Origin: Streptacidiphilus sp. ASG 303
GTDB taxonomy: Bacteria > Actinomycetota > Actinomycetes > Streptomycetales > Streptomycetaceae
Direction: 5' to 3'
NCBI RefSeq assembly: GCF_020991365.1
Contig: NZ_JAJLRA010000003.1
Location: 372,001-436,000, forward strand
DNA: 64,000 bases
The notes beneath the pieces are model-generated. The model worked only from the letters and a program-made list of their open reading frames with translations. It searched no databases and was not told the origin of the DNA. Shown one piece after another: positions 1 to 8,834 of the stretch. Each line of letters opens with the position of its first letter. Position 1 is the first letter of the stretch. The position numbers and the translations under genes are program-made.

Positions 1-49
1 CGGCAGCGGGTCCACGACGGCGCCGCGCCGTAGGCCGGCGGCCCGGCGC

Positions 50-2857
50 TCAGCGCTCGTACGGGCTCGGCACCGGGAAGTAGGCGCGGAGGAACGCCCG
101 GACGACCCGGTCCTGCTCCTCCGCCGGGACCTCCGCGTCGAGGGACTCGTTGAGGCAGAACACGTCGTGGCCGCGGTTGGTCAGCAGCCGGGTGAGCTGC
201 AGGTGCTGGTCGTAGGAGCCGACGTCCACGTACGCCGCCCGGATCGACCCCGGGACCGCGCGGCCGGTCAGGTAGGCGTAGTGGTGGTGCAGGGACGAGG
301 GGATGGCGATGTCCCCGGTCCCGCGCAGCCGGGAGTGCGCGGTGCGCTCCCACTCCTCGGGGAACCGGCCCGCGATCTCCTCGAGCACGCTGCGGCGCAG
401 CGCGTACGGGCTGTGAAGGAAGCCGTGGGTGGTCACCCTGCCGAACTCCCGCTGGATGAGTGCCCGGTTGTTCTTCCCCGCGGCGAAGTACCCCTCGTCG
501 TCCTCCGCGACCGGGGTCATCGGAATCGCGGTGGGCGACCGGAAGTACTTCGCCGTGCCGTTGCTGAGGAAGAACTGCCGGGGCCGCACGGCCCGCCCCA
601 GGAACATGTCGTCGTTGAAGTAGAGGAAGTGCTCGGACAGGCCCTCGATGCGGTGCAGCTGGCTCTCGATGGCGTGCGAGTTGAAGGTCGGCAGCGCGTC
701 CGGGTCCGCGAAGATCTCGCGGTGGGAGACCACGCGGACGTCGGGGTGGGCGGTGTCGAGCCAGTCGGGGACCTGGTCGTCGGTGACCAGGTGGATGGTG
801 CGGATCCAGGGGGCGAACATCGCCGCCGAGCGCAGCGAGTAGCGGAGCTCGTCGCGGTTGCGGAAGCGGGCGGCCTCCGCGCCGTCGGAGACGGGTTCGG
901 CACCGGCCGCGGCGCGCGCCTCGGCCATCCGCGCCCGCCACCGCGGGTCGCCGTCGTCCACCCAGGTCCACACGGCGTCGACGGGGAAGTCGAGGTCGTC
1001 GGTCAGCGGGCGGGTGAACTGCTCGAGGGTGGGGTAGGTCCGGCCCGCCCTGGACGCGCGGGCGGTGGGCTCCAGCGACTCCAGGCGCTTGCCGACGGAG
1101 GTGGCGCCCCGGGGCGCCACGCGGAGTCCGTCCTCGGGGTCGGTGTCCCAGAACTCGACGTCGCAGCCGTAGCCGGGCCCGTACCGCAGGGTGCGGCTGG
1201 TGCTCGCCACGGGCCGGAACACGCGGACGCCCTTGACCTCGCCGACGTCCGCGAGCAGCTCCGCGAGGACCGCGCCGGGGGCGGCGGAGGACGGCTCCAG
1301 CAGTTCGGCGTAGACGGCCTCGCCCTGGAGGCTGCGGGCGAGGGCGAGCAGCGCCTTCTCCCGCTGCTCGGCGGGGACCGCCAGCCGGGCCTGGGCGCCG
1401 GGGTGCTTGAGGAGGACGTGGTCGACGGCGTGCGCCTCCAGGGCGTCGGCCGCGGTCCGCAGGTTCTCCTCCTGCATCTGCCAGGCGAGCAGGTCGTCGC
1501 GGACCTCGGCGATCCGGCCCGCCGAGCGGACGAGGCCGGGCCGCGCGGCCAGCAGCTCGTCCTCGCGGGCCCGCTGCTCGCCCTGGGAGGGCGCCATGCG
1601 GTCGGCGGGGACCGCCGGCTGGAACCGTCCCGCTCCCATGGCGGAGCGGAGGGCCGTGCGGTCCGCCTTCTCCCGGGCGCGCTCCGGGCTGTCCCGGCGG
1701 GCCACCAGCTCCTCGAAGAGCTCCTCCCACTGCGCAACGACCTTCTCCGCGGCGAACCGGGAGGTCCCCTCGAGGGCGGCCTGCCCGTAGGCGGCGCGCA
1801 GGCCGTCGTCGGCGAGGAGGCGGTCCATGGCCGCCGCGAGCAGCTCGACGTCGCCCGCGGGCACGAGCAGCCCGTCGACCTCGTGCCGGATGATCTCGGC
1901 GGGCCCCGAGACGATGTCGTAGGCCACTGCGGGGACCCCGGCGGCGAAGGCCTCCAGCAGCACGAGGGGGAAGGCCTCACCGTCCGCCGACGGCAGCAGG
2001 CACAGGCCGGCCTTGGCCCACTCCTCGGTCATGTGCGGAGTGCTTCCGGGCATCGTCACCTGGTCGTGGAGGCCATACTCCTCGATCATGCGCCGCAGGC
2101 GGCTGGTCTCCGGCCCCTCGCCGTAGATGCGCATCGACCAGTCCGGGTGGTCGGCGGCGATCAGGGCGAAGGCGCGGATCGCGTGGTCGACCTGCTTGTC
2201 CTTCACCAGGCGGCGCGGCAGGACGATACTGCGGTTGGCCAGCCCGGACCGGGGGCGGTAGCCGGCGGGTACGGCGTTGGGGATCGCGGCGAGGCGGGGG
2301 GCGGCGGCGCCGAGCGACTCCTCGAACCACTCGCGGGTGCGCTCGGTGAGGACGACGACCGCGTCGGTCTGCGGGGCGAAGAGCAGGAGCGGCTCGCCCG
2401 TGCCGCCGCGCAGCTGGGAGGGGCGGTGCTCCTGCTGGACGGTGACGACGCGGGGCGGCGCCAGGCGGACGGCCGCCGCCATGAGGGCGGGCGAGGTGGT
2501 GACCAGGACGTCGGTGTCGAGGTCGCCCAGGGCGAGCTGCAGCTCGACGTCGGAGAGGCGGTTGAACGCCTTCTCCCAGGACCGCCTGATGAGTTCGCTG
2601 CCCTGGAGGGCGAGGACGCGGCAGTCCTCCTCGGAGAGCCCGTGCTCGCGGAGAGGACGCTGGTACGGCCCGGTGGCGTCGACGAGGTAGCGGACGGGCA
2701 CCCGCTCGTCGAGGGCGAAGAACGGTTCCTCGCGGGTCCGGAAGACGCTCAGCACGCGCACGTCGTGCCGCGGTGCCAGATGGGCGGCCTGGGTGAACAC
2801 CGCGAGCTCGGTGCCGCCCATCTCGTCCGCCCAGGTGAGCAGGAAAGTGATCTTCAT
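50..2857 (-). CDS. GT4 glycosyltransferase fused to Stealth sugar-phosphate transferase
   Basis: A 935-aa two-part enzyme. Residues 1-375 are a GT-B glycosyltransferase of family GT4: an N-terminal EMGGTE nucleotide-sugar loop, a Rossmann C-domain from about residue 205, and an acidic GEAFPLVLLEA motif. The C-terminal third has the four Stealth regions: CR1 near 622-640 (DFPVDAVWTWVDDGDPRW), CR2 about 670-755 (DELRYSLRS to FNSHAIESQ to YFNDDMFLG), CR3 near 811 and CR4 near 849 (SSLHHHYAY). Stealth proteins transfer hexose-1-phosphate to build phosphodiester-linked capsular or wall polymers. The start is ATG 2857, because an upstream extension would run through the neighbouring gene. It lies 8 nt after gene 2866-3843, so the two are probably one transcript. 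Expected at the cytoplasmic membrane face. The family call is firm; donor and acceptor are unknown. Confidence 0.9.
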   Translation of the reverse strand: MKITFLLTWADEMGGTELAVFTQAAHLAPRHDVRVLSVFRTREEPFFALDERVPVRYLVDATGPYQRPLREHGLSEEDCRVLALQGSELIRRSWEKAFNRLSDVELQLALGDLDTDVLVTTSPALMAAAVRLAPPRVVTVQQEHRPSQLRGGTGEPLLLFAPQTDAVVVLTERTREWFEESLGAAAPRLAAIPNAVPAGYRPRSGLANRSIVLPRRLVKDKQVDHAIRAFALIAADHPDWSMRIYGEGPETSRLRRMIEEYGLHDQVTMPGSTPHMTEEWAKAGLCLLPSADGEAFPLVLLEAFAAGVPAVAYDIVSGPAEIIRHEVDGLLVPAGDVELLAAAMDRLLADDGLRAAYGQAALEGTSRFAAEKVVAQWEELFEELVARRDSPERAREKADRTALRSAMGAGRFQPAVPADRMAPSQGEQRAREDELLAARPGLVRSAGRIAEVRDDLLAWQMQEENLRTAADALEAHAVDHVLLKHPGAQARLAVPAEQREKALLALARSLQGEAVYAELLEPSSAAPGAVLAELLADVGEVKGVRVFRPVASTSRTLRYGPGYGCDVEFWDTDPEDGLRVAPRGATSVGKRLESLEPTARASRAGRTYPTLEQFTRPLTDDLDFPVDAVWTWVDDGDPRWRARMAEARAAAGAEPVSDGAEAARFRNRDELRYSLRSAAMFAPWIRTIHLVTDDQVPDWLDTAHPDVRVVSHREIFADPDALPTFNSHAIESQLHRIEGLSEHFLYFNDDMFLGRAVRPRQFFLSNGTAKYFRSPTAIPMTPVAEDDEGYFAAGKNNRALIQREFGRVTTHGFLHSPYALRRSVLEEIAGRFPEEWERTAHSRLRGTGDIAIPSSLHHHYAYLTGRAVPGSIRAAYVDVGSYDQHLQLTRLLTNRGHDVFCLNESLDAEVPAEEQDRVVRAFLRAYFPVPSPYER

Positions 2858-2865
2858 GGGTGCGT

Positions 2866-3843
2866 CTATTCCGTTCCGAGGGCCACGCAGGACAGGCAGA
2901 GGCTGCCGCCCGCGGTGTAGTAGGCGTGCGCGCGGACCGTCCGGCCGTCCTCGGCGACGAGGAGGCGGTAGGGGGTCCGGAAGACCTGCTTGGGGTCCCG
3001 CACGTCGGTGAGGCGGCGGCCCAGCCTGAGCGGCCGCTCGCCGCAGCGCAGCCGGACGTCCCAGATCAGCTCCCGGCCGTCCGGGTCCGCCATCCGGTCG
3101 AGGGGCAGGGGGAAGGTGAAGCGGGCGCCGTCCCACAGCAGCGGGATCCGCTCGGATCCGCCCGTGTCGCGGCGGACGGCCTCCGCCTGGAGCAGGGGGA
3201 GGTCCCCCTCGGGCACCCCGACCGGGCGCCCGGAGACGGTGACGGCCGTCCATCCCAGGTCGACCCGGGTCACCTCGGCGCAGGGCGCCACTTCGCCGAT
3301 CCTGAGCAGGGCGCGACCGTCCTTGGTGGCGTCCACCCTGGCCTGGTGCGCGGTCTCGGGGGACGGCGGGTCGGGACGGGTCGGGCCGGTGCCGAGGAGT
3401 TCCGGGGCGGCCCCCACGTCGGCGTGCTCGACCTGTCCGACCGGCCCGGCCAGCGCGACGCGCAGCCGCCACCGGCCGGGTTCCAGCACCACGCGGCCCA
3501 GGGCCGCCGGGCCGCTTTCACCGGGGAGCGACAGCAGGGCCGCCGCCTCCGCCCGCGGGGGACCGTACGGCGAGGCGGTCACGGTCATGGGGACGGGGAC
3601 CACGGCCTGGTCCTGCACGAACTCCAGGACGACAGGGCGGCCGCGCCTGGCATCGGGGACCTCCACGCAGACGTTCAGCGTCCGGCCGTCGAGCACCGAG
3701 AGGTGGACGGTCCGCAGGCGGCGCCTGGGCGCGGCGGGTGCGGCCGCGGGTACCGGCTGCCCGTGACGGGGGCTGAGCCGCTGGGCCAGCGAGCGCAGCC
3801 GGGAGCCCGCCCGCAGGGCGCGGTCACTGGTGATTCCGTTCAT
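2866..3843 (-). CDS. Hypothetical protein between two Stealth genes
   Basis: A 325-aa protein that I do not recognise. It has no signal peptide or membrane segment. The first 40 residues are basic and Pro/Ala-rich; the rest reads as beta-rich segments, for example RTVHLSVLDGRTLNVCVEV and WRLRVALAGPVG. This resembles the accessory beta-sandwich regions that follow GT2 domains in teichoic-acid polymerases, including the two at 10868-15688. The start is ATG 3843, preceded by AGGAAG at a good distance. It lies 59 nt after the Stealth gene 3903-5675 and 8 nt before the GT4-Stealth gene, so it is probably co-transcribed with both. A role in binding or positioning the polymer or a partner transferase is inference only. 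Confidence 0.75.
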   Translation of the reverse strand: MNGITSDRALRAGSRLRSLAQRLSPRHGQPVPAAAPAAPRRRLRTVHLSVLDGRTLNVCVEVPDARRGRPVVLEFVQDQAVVPVPMTVTASPYGPPRAEAAALLSLPGESGPAALGRVVLEPGRWRLRVALAGPVGQVEHADVGAAPELLGTGPTRPDPPSPETAHQARVDATKDGRALLRIGEVAPCAEVTRVDLGWTAVTVSGRPVGVPEGDLPLLQAEAVRRDTGGSERIPLLWDGARFTFPLPLDRMADPDGRELIWDVRLRCGERPLRLGRRLTDVRDPKQVFRTPYRLLVAEDGRTVRAHAYYTAGGSLCLSCVALGTE

Positions 3844-3902
3844 CTGTCGACTTCCTGCTACGGGGCCGTGCCGGGGAGGACGGCAGGGAGCCCTTGGAAC
3901 GG

Positions 3903-5675
3903 TCAGCGCGTCTCGCGGCGGTCGGACTTCTCGAAGCGGCTGGGCAGCGGGAAGTACGCCTCCAGGAACGGTCCCAGGAGGGCGAGCTGCGCCTCCACGT
4001 CCCGCTCGGTGGAGACGGTGTCGTTGAGGCAGAAGGCGTGCCGGTTGCGGCGGGCCAGCAGCCGGGCGAGGCGGTCGGGGGTGTCCGGCAGGGCGAGGTC
4101 GACGTAGCTGTAGCGCAGGTTGCCCGGGACGGCGCGGCCGGTGTGGAAGGCGTAGTAGTGGTGGAGCGAGGAGGCGATGGAGAGGTCGTCCAGGCTGCGG
4201 AACCGGTTGCCCATGGTGGTGCGGTGCCGCTCGGCGAACTCCTCCTCGATCTCGTGCAGCACGCTGCGCCGCAGCGGGTAGGGCACGTGCTTCATCTTCT
4301 GGGTGAGGGTGGTGCCGAAGCGCTCCTCGATCAGCTCGCGGTTGTTCTTGCCCGCGACCGACACCGGCACGTCCAGCTCGGAGGGCTCGCCCTGCGGCAC
4401 GTTGGCGGGGCTGGGGAAGAACTTGGTGAGCCCGTTGGCGTGGAAGAAGTCCTGGGGCACGACCTCGCGGCCGAGGAACATGTCGTCGTTGAAGTAGAGG
4501 AAGTGCTCGGCCAGGCCGTCGATGTGGTGCAGCTGGCTCTCGATGGCGTGCGAGTTGAAGGTCGGCAGCACGCTCGGGTCGCTGAAGATCTCCTTGTGGC
4601 TCACCACCTTCAGCCCCGGCACGGAGGTGTCCAGCCACGCCGGCACCTGGTCGTCCGTCACCAGGTAGATGTTCCGGACCCACGGCGCGTGCATGCGCAG
4701 CGACCGCAGCGAGTACTTGAGCTCGTCGCGGCTGAGGTAGCGGGCGGCGTTGGCCGCCTCGGCGTGGTACGCCTGCCCGGCGGCCTGGGCGCGGCGGCGC
4801 AGCCACTCCGGGTCGGAGCCGTCGACCCAGGTGTAGACGACGTCGACGGGGAAGTCGACGTCGTCGGGGCGGGCCGCGGTGAACTCGGCGCGGGTGCGGA
4901 CCGGCGGCAGCGGGTCGCGGCCGGCCGGGGCGAGGCGGGTGAAGAGGCTGTCGGACGCCTCGACGGGGGCGCCGGAGGCGGGCACGACCTCGGTGACCCG
5001 GTTGCGGCGCGGCGCGGTGAGCACGCCCGGGGTCTCCTCGGTCCAGAACTCGACGTCGCAGCCGTAGGGGACGCCGAGGACGAGCCGTCCCTCGGGGTCG
5101 GTGTGGAACCAGGTGAGCCGCACGGCGCCCGCGGCGGCGGCCCGCTTCCACACGCCGGGCTGGTGGCCGGGTTCGCAGAAGCGCGGCTCGCGGCTCTCGC
5201 CGTGCGGGATGGGGGTCACGCAGCCCGGGGTCCGCTCGCAGAGGCGGGCGAGGGCGCGCAGCACGCGGGGGCGGTCCCGGTCCGCGACGGCGACGGTCGA
5301 GGAGCGGTCGAAGGCGCCGCGGACGCAGAAGTGGTCGATGCCCGCGCCCTCCAGGGCGTCGAGCACGGCGTCGAGGTTCTCCCGGCGGGCGAGCAGCGGG
5401 GTGAGGTCCTCGTGGACGAAGGCGGCGCGGGGCTGGTGGTCGACGGTGACGGGGATCCGGTCCGGTCCGGAGTAGAGGTCGGGGCGGCGGCGCACGGCGC
5501 GCTGGACGCGTATCCGGTCCACCTGCTGCGGGACCGCCGCGACCTCGGCGATGCGCTTCTTGACCTGGCTTCGGACCTCGGGGGTGATGTGCTGCGCTAT
5601 CCGGTACCGCGTGTACGCGGGGAGCACTCTCCGATAGGCGGAGACGACCCGCGAGGCTTCCGGACTGCCGCTCAT
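3903..5675 (-). CDS. Stealth-family capsular polysaccharide phosphotransferase
   Basis: A 590-aa stand-alone Stealth protein. CR1 is near residues 270-290 (DFPVDVVYTWVDGSDPEW). CR2 spans about 318-396 (ELKYSLRSLRMHAPW, TDDQVPAWLD, FNSHAIESQL, YFNDDMFLGR). CR3 is near 459 (YPLRRSVLHEIE) and CR4 near 501 (SSLHHYYAF). Known members move hexose-1-phosphate from a UDP-sugar to a growing glycan, giving phosphodiester links; the paired aspartates (NDDMF) belong to the active site. The N-terminal 260 residues are not conserved and may choose the acceptor. ATG 5675 was chosen over upstream starts because AGGGGAG sits just before it and the extension has poor codon bias. First gene of a probable three-gene operon running to position 50. 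Confidence 0.93.
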   Translation of the reverse strand: MSGSPEASRVVSAYRRVLPAYTRYRIAQHITPEVRSQVKKRIAEVAAVPQQVDRIRVQRAVRRRPDLYSGPDRIPVTVDHQPRAAFVHEDLTPLLARRENLDAVLDALEGAGIDHFCVRGAFDRSSTVAVADRDRPRVLRALARLCERTPGCVTPIPHGESREPRFCEPGHQPGVWKRAAAAGAVRLTWFHTDPEGRLVLGVPYGCDVEFWTEETPGVLTAPRRNRVTEVVPASGAPVEASDSLFTRLAPAGRDPLPPVRTRAEFTAARPDDVDFPVDVVYTWVDGSDPEWLRRRAQAAGQAYHAEAANAARYLSRDELKYSLRSLRMHAPWVRNIYLVTDDQVPAWLDTSVPGLKVVSHKEIFSDPSVLPTFNSHAIESQLHHIDGLAEHFLYFNDDMFLGREVVPQDFFHANGLTKFFPSPANVPQGEPSELDVPVSVAGKNNRELIEERFGTTLTQKMKHVPYPLRRSVLHEIEEEFAERHRTTMGNRFRSLDDLSIASSLHHYYAFHTGRAVPGNLRYSYVDLALPDTPDRLARLLARRNRHAFCLNDTVSTERDVEAQLALLGPFLEAYFPLPSRFEKSDRRETR

Positions 5676-5722
5676 GGTTTGGCTCCCCTGTACGTTCCGC
5701 CGTTCCTGCATGCCTACCGACG

Positions 5723-5773
5723 ACGGGGGCAGGGAAAAGGTTGTCTTTTCCGTGGTGCGGAAGCGTCCCCCGT
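5723..5773. promoter_or_regulatory. Nested dyad in the divergent region before the Stealth operon
   Basis: An inner perfect repeat (GGAAAAG at 5733-5739, CTTTTCC at 5745-5751, 5-nt loop) sits inside an outer pair (ACGGGGG 5723-5729, CCCCCGT 5767-5773). It lies 48 nt upstream of the Stealth start on the minus strand and 136 nt upstream of the acyltransferase on the plus strand. The AT-rich core stands out from its surroundings. It could be an operator, or an attenuator-like hairpin in the leader of the Stealth operon. The remainder of 5676-5908 shows no gene. Confidence 0.4.
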
Positions 5774-5908
5774 GACGGCTCCACGATTCGCTCATCGTAT
5801 CCAGGGGGGCAAGGGAGTTCGCAGACCACCCCTTTTGCCGCTCTTTGCCTTCCGCCGGGCCGGTGCCGCCCCGCGCCCCGCGGAGGACCGGGCGCGGACC
5901 GCCGCCGG

Positions 5909-7000
5909 ATGAGTAGCATCGCGCCGGTGGAGAACACCGTCGCCGTACCGGCACCCCCCGCGTCACCGGAGGCCCGGCAGCAGGACGGCGCGGCAGCGCC
6001 GGGCCCCCGCCCCCGCGACGCGTCCCTGGACAACGCCCGGTTCCTGCTGCTCGTGCTGGTGGTGGCCGGCCACACCTGGTCCGCCTCGCGCACGGTGCAG
6101 GACAGCACCGCGGTCAGGGCCGCCTACGCCTGGGTGTACCTGTTCCACATGCCGGCGTTCGTGCTGGTCTCCGGGTACCTCTCGCGCGGTTTCGCGGCCC
6201 GGCGCGACCAGACGGCCCGGCTGGTCGGCGGCGTCCTCGTGCCGTACGTGGTCTTCACCTGCCTGTACTGCCTCTTCCGCAGCGAGGTCCTCGGCCAGCG
6301 GCACGTCTCCCTCGACCTGCTGCGGCCCTGGTACGCGTCCTGGTTCCTGGTCGCGCTGTTCCTCTGGCGGCTGGGCACGCCGCTCTGGCGGTCCGTCAGG
6401 TACCCGTTCGCCGTCGCGGTGCTGGTCGCCCTGCTCTCCGGGACGACCGACAACGGCGACATCCTCTCCTTCGGCCGGGTGCTGCAGTTCCTCCCCTTCT
6501 TCGTGCTGGGCCTGCAGCTGCGGCCCGAGCACCTCGCGCGGCTGCGCACCCGCCGGGTGCGGGCGGCCTCGGCCGCCGTGCTGGCGGCGCTCGCGGCGGG
6601 GGCGTACGCGCTCGTGCCGCACGTGCGCACCCTGGACTGGCTCAACCGCGACCGCGGGTACGGGCAGCTGCACACCACGCTCCCCCACTACCTGGCGGTG
6701 TCCGCGGCCCTGCTGGCCTGCACCCTGGCGGCCTGCGCCGCCTTCCTCTCGCTGGTGCCGGCCCGCACCGCCTGGTTCACCGCCCTGGGCACCCGCACCA
6801 TGTACGCGTACCTGCTGCACCCGATGCTGGTGAAGCTCGCCCAGTACCGGGGCTGGTACGACGGCCTGCACGGCCCGCTCGGCGAGCTGGCCCTGACCGC
6901 CGCGGCCGTGCTGACGGCCACCGTGCTGATGACGGCCCCGGTGCGCCGGGTGCTGCGGCCGCTGGTGGAGCCGCGGCTGCGGTGGCTGCTCCGCCCGTGA
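5909..7000 (+). CDS. Acyltransferase-3 family membrane protein
   Basis: A 363-aa polytopic protein of the acyltransferase-3 / fucose-4-O-acetylase-like group. The hallmark begins near residue 35: LDNARFLLLVLVVAGHTW, whose His is the conserved catalytic-type residue of the first membrane helix. About ten hydrophobic segments follow up to residue 350. These enzymes move acyl groups across the membrane onto extracytoplasmic sugars, so this one probably O-acylates the polymer built by the neighbouring transferases. ATG 5909 was chosen; GTG 5927 is an alternative. No strong Shine-Dalgarno precedes either. Divergent from the Stealth operon. Confidence 0.87.
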   Translation: MSSIAPVENTVAVPAPPASPEARQQDGAAAPGPRPRDASLDNARFLLLVLVVAGHTWSASRTVQDSTAVRAAYAWVYLFHMPAFVLVSGYLSRGFAARRDQTARLVGGVLVPYVVFTCLYCLFRSEVLGQRHVSLDLLRPWYASWFLVALFLWRLGTPLWRSVRYPFAVAVLVALLSGTTDNGDILSFGRVLQFLPFFVLGLQLRPEHLARLRTRRVRAASAAVLAALAAGAYALVPHVRTLDWLNRDRGYGQLHTTLPHYLAVSAALLACTLAACAAFLSLVPARTAWFTALGTRTMYAYLLHPMLVKLAQYRGWYDGLHGPLGELALTAAAVLTATVLMTAPVRRVLRPLVEPRLRWLLRP

Positions 7001-7128
7001 GGGGCGGGCCGCGCACCGGCGGGTAGCCTTCCTGGGGCGTCCCGGCCCCGCGCGGTCCCCGGGGCCCGCGAGGTCCCACGCCCACGACGCCCCCGCCCCC
7101 ACGCCCACGCCCACGACGGACGGAACAG

Positions 7129-8763
7129 ATGGCCCAGGACCCCTCCGCAGCCGCGCGCGCCGGCACGGGTGCCGTCACCGGCCGCGGCAGCGGCCCCGGC
7201 ACCGGCCCCGGCAGCGGCCCCGACGCCCCCTCGGGATCCGGCGGCGGCGCGTGGGCGCGCAGGCTGCGGCCGCACCTGCCCTACGCGGCCCTCGGCCTCC
7301 TCGCCCTGCTGGTGATGCTGCCGTTCTGCGTCGAGCTCCCCTGGGCGGGCGACCAGGGGCTGCACGCCGCCGTCGTGGAGCGGCTGCGCCACGACCTGGC
7401 GGACCCCGGCAACCCGCTGGTCGCCGAGGACACGCCCAGCCCCTACTACTCGCCGTGGATGCTGCTCCTCGGGGCGGTGGCGCGGCTCACGGGCTGGGAC
7501 ACCTTCACCGTCCTCTCCCTCGCGGCCGTGGCCGCGACCGCGGCGCTCGTCACGGGCGTGCACCGGTTCGTCCGCACCCTGACCGCCCGCCCCTGGGCGC
7601 CCGTGCTGGCCCTGCCGGCGGTCGTGCTGCTCTGGGGCTGGGAGCTCTTCGCCTGGAGCGGGTGGATCTCCTTCACCTCGCTCACCCTCACCGTGGCCTA
7701 CCCCAGCACCTTCGCGCTCGGCCTCACCCTCCACCTGTGGGCCTGGCTGCGGCGCGAGGGCGACGCCGGGTGGCGGTTCGCGCCCTGCGTGCTGCTGGGC
7801 CTGCTGGCGGGCGTCGTGGTGCTGGTGCACCAGTTCACCGGGGCCGTCGCGCTCGTCGGGGCGGCCGCGGTCGCGGTCTGCGCCCCCGCCACCCGCTCGC
7901 CGCGCGCCGTGCGGAACCTGGCGGCGGGCGCCGCCGCCCTGGCCGTCCTGCCGGCCCTGTGGCCGTACTACGACGTCTGGCGGCTGGCCGGCGCCGAGGG
8001 CGACCTCACCGCGATCCACCGCAACCTCTACCGGGACCTGCTCGCCCGCAACGGCCTCGCCCTGCTCGCGCTGCCCGCCCTGGCCGCGCGCGCCCGCCGC
8101 ACCCGGGGGCTGGACCCGCTGGTCCTGGTCTTCGCGGTGTGCGGCGCCCTCTTCGCCGCCGGGGGGCTGCTGGGCCACTGGTCGTGGGGCCGGGTCTGGC
8201 CCGGCGTGATGCTCTCCGCGCAGCTCGCCCTCGCCGTCGAGCTGGCGTCGATGCGGCCCGGGGCGCTGCGCCGCGCCGCGGGGGCGGCCACCGCCGCCGC
8301 ACTGGCCGTCGGCGCGTGGACCCAGGCCGGGGCGGCCGTGTTCGTCCTGCCGCAGGCCCGGCACGCGGCGGACCGCCTGGGGGTGCAGCAGGTCCCGCTC
8401 TTCGGCGACTACCGGTGGATCACGCCCTACGTCCGGTACGGGGACGTCGTCCTGACCAAGGACTACTACGCCCTGCGGATGGCGCCCGCCTACGGCGCCA
8501 CCACGGTGGCGCCGGCCTACCCGGACTTCTTCCTGCCCGACGAGCGGCAGCGGTGGAAGGACACCGCGGACTTCTTCGCCCGGGGCACCACCGCGGCCCG
8601 GGGGCGGGAGATCCTGCTCCGCCGTCACGTGCGGTGGATCGTCAAGTCGGCCTCGGAGGGGCCGGTGCCGAAGGGCCGCGTCTTCACGACCGTCGCCACC
8701 GGCCCGCGCGGCGAGCGCCTGGTCCGGGTCGACCTCGACGCGCTGCGCGCCGGGGCGCGCTGA
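7129..8763 (+). CDS. Polytopic membrane protein, possible membrane glycosyltransferase
   Basis: A 544-aa integral membrane protein. A Gly/Pro/Ser-rich cytoplasmic leader of about 40 residues is followed by roughly ten hydrophobic helices to about residue 415 and a soluble C-terminal domain of about 125 residues. An acidic motif in the first extracytoplasmic loop (WAGDQGLHAAVVERL) and the overall shape resemble GT-C (PMT/ArnT-like) glycosyltransferases, but no diagnostic motif is certain. It lies downstream of the acyltransferase on the same strand, so a role in polymer glycosylation or transport is contextual inference. ATG 7129 is preceded only by weak purine stretches. Confidence 0.75.
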   Translation: MAQDPSAAARAGTGAVTGRGSGPGTGPGSGPDAPSGSGGGAWARRLRPHLPYAALGLLALLVMLPFCVELPWAGDQGLHAAVVERLRHDLADPGNPLVAEDTPSPYYSPWMLLLGAVARLTGWDTFTVLSLAAVAATAALVTGVHRFVRTLTARPWAPVLALPAVVLLWGWELFAWSGWISFTSLTLTVAYPSTFALGLTLHLWAWLRREGDAGWRFAPCVLLGLLAGVVVLVHQFTGAVALVGAAAVAVCAPATRSPRAVRNLAAGAAALAVLPALWPYYDVWRLAGAEGDLTAIHRNLYRDLLARNGLALLALPALAARARRTRGLDPLVLVFAVCGALFAAGGLLGHWSWGRVWPGVMLSAQLALAVELASMRPGALRRAAGAATAAALAVGAWTQAGAAVFVLPQARHAADRLGVQQVPLFGDYRWITPYVRYGDVVLTKDYYALRMAPAYGATTVAPAYPDFFLPDERQRWKDTADFFARGTTAARGREILLRRHVRWIVKSASEGPVPKGRVFTTVATGPRGERLVRVDLDALRAGAR

Positions 8764-8834
8764 CCGGCGGCGGGACCCGGCCGGCGGGCCGGGCGGGCCG
8801 GACCACCGGGCCGGGCGGGGATACTGGGGTGGTT

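Noticed and set aside
167-2920. 917-codon plus-strand open frame
   Set aside because: Antisense shadow of the GT4-Stealth gene; Arg/Val/Gly-rich, no start signal, no domain motifs.
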